A stretch of 7,119 nucleotides of DNA, taken from NCBI GenBank assembly GCA_949935895.1, contig CATLGL010000078.1, positions 1 to 7,119 of the forward strand. Direction: 5' to 3'. Both the position numbers and the translations under genes were made by a program. This stretch comes from an uncultured Clostridia bacterium (GTDB lineage: Bacteria > Bacillota > Clostridia > TANB77 > CAG-508). A model generated the notes under the pieces. That model did no database searches and was not told where the DNA came from. It worked only from the letters and a program-made list of their open reading frames with translations. Below, one piece after another: positions 6,953 to 7,119 of the stretch (position 1 is the first letter of the stretch; every line of letters starts with the position of its first letter).

Positions 6953-6988
6953 GTGAATATATCAATGATTATAAATCAATGAATTCAC
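6953..6988. repeat. Direct repeat ATCAATGA within an inverted repeat, intergenic
   Basis: ATCAATGA occurs at 6961-6968 and 6975-6982 (14-base period), framed by GTGAAT (6953-6958) and its complement ATTCAC (6983-6988). It lies between the two divergent promoters, a position that suits a regulator binding site, but such short matches can arise by chance in AT-rich DNA. Confidence 0.35.
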
Positions 6989-7009
6989 ACTTTGTAAAAT
7001 ATTATGTAC

Positions 7010-7024
7010 ACTATTGACAATAGT
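7010..7024. promoter_or_regulatory. Candidate operator: 15-base palindrome covering a -35 box
   Basis: ACTATTG-A-CAATAGT is a perfect palindrome with 7-base arms and one central base. It contains the whole TTGACA box (7014-7019) of the rightward promoter, so a dimeric repressor bound here would block RNA polymerase. No regulator gene is visible in the window. Confidence 0.45.
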
Positions 7025-7043
7025 AAGGATAAAGTTGTATTAT
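7014..7043 (+). promoter_or_regulatory. Promoter of a gene beginning at the right edge
   Basis: TTGACA (7014-7019), an 18-base spacer and TATTAT (7038-7043, one mismatch to TATAAT). Transcription would start near 7050 and give a leader of about 60 bases before the possible start codon at 7113. Confidence 0.6.
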
Positions 7044-7112
7044 AAGTATGGAAATTTGCTGTATTTCATTACTAAAAGTTGAGAAAGTTAGAATTAGGAG
7101 AAAGAAAAAAGA

Positions 7113-7119
7113 ATGGATT
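7113..7119 (+). CDS. Possible start of a further gene, cut by the window edge
   Basis: ATG at 7113 follows AGGAG (7096-7100) at 12 bases, somewhat long spacing, and lies downstream of a good promoter. Only two codons are visible, so no product can be named. Alternatives are a TTG at 7079 in another frame, open to the edge and reading L-R-K-L-E-L-G-E-R-K-K-N-G but lacking a ribosome binding site, or a start beyond the window. Confidence 0.3.

Noticed and set aside
7048..7119. Open frame from ATG 7048 reading MEICCISLLKVEKV to the edge
   Set aside because: The ATG overlaps the expected transcription start, has no ribosome binding site, and its protein is an unconvincing basic string.

Overview
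The window is strongly AT-rich, with AT-ending codons, AGA-dominated arginine and standard TGG/stop usage. It is most plausibly chromosomal DNA of a low-GC Bacillota, probably a Clostridia-like anaerobe. The gene order rlmN - PP2C phosphatase - PASTA Ser/Thr kinase - rsgA - rpe is the conserved cluster known from Bacillus subtilis (yloN-prpC-prkC-cpgA-rpe) and clostridia. No mobile element, CRISPR array, tRNA or rRNA is visible.

Layout. Positions 30-1800 carry rlmN and the phosphatase gene prpC, followed after 21 bases by prkC (1822-3801). These form one tightly packed plus-strand unit ending at a strong intrinsic terminator (3827-3869). A consensus-like promoter starts three bases after that terminator (3872-3900) and drives rsgA (3932-4813) and rpe (4807-5466), which overlap by 7 bases. 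A long, nearly perfect hairpin with an A-tract and a T-tract (5555-5597) lies between rpe and the convergent minus-strand gene. That gene (5680-6864) encodes a secreted, bactofilin-like beta-repeat domain fused to several membrane helices. Its own TTGACA promoter (6901-6929, minus) sits in the intergenic region. On the other side of that region a plus-strand promoter (7014-7043), with a 15-base palindrome over its -35 box, points to a gene that begins at or just past the right edge.

How the genes work together. RlmN methylates A2503 of 23S rRNA and A37 of some tRNAs. PrpC and PrkC are an opposing phosphatase/kinase pair that reads cell-wall status through three PASTA repeats. RsgA is a GTPase for 30S maturation and a known PrkC substrate in B. 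subtilis. Rpe is a pentose-phosphate enzyme. The cluster thus joins ribosome maturation, envelope sensing and central carbon flow.

The most striking observation is at the 3' end of rlmN. Directly after the catalytic Cys331 codon, one extra base (C1023) throws the gene out of the family frame. Skipping it restores the canonical CGQLRRKN ending and a TAA stop that abuts the prpC ribosome binding site. As written, the frame instead runs on into prpC by 32 bases with an unrelated tail. This is a sequencing error, a real lesion, or (less likely on slippage grounds) a programmed +1 frameshift.
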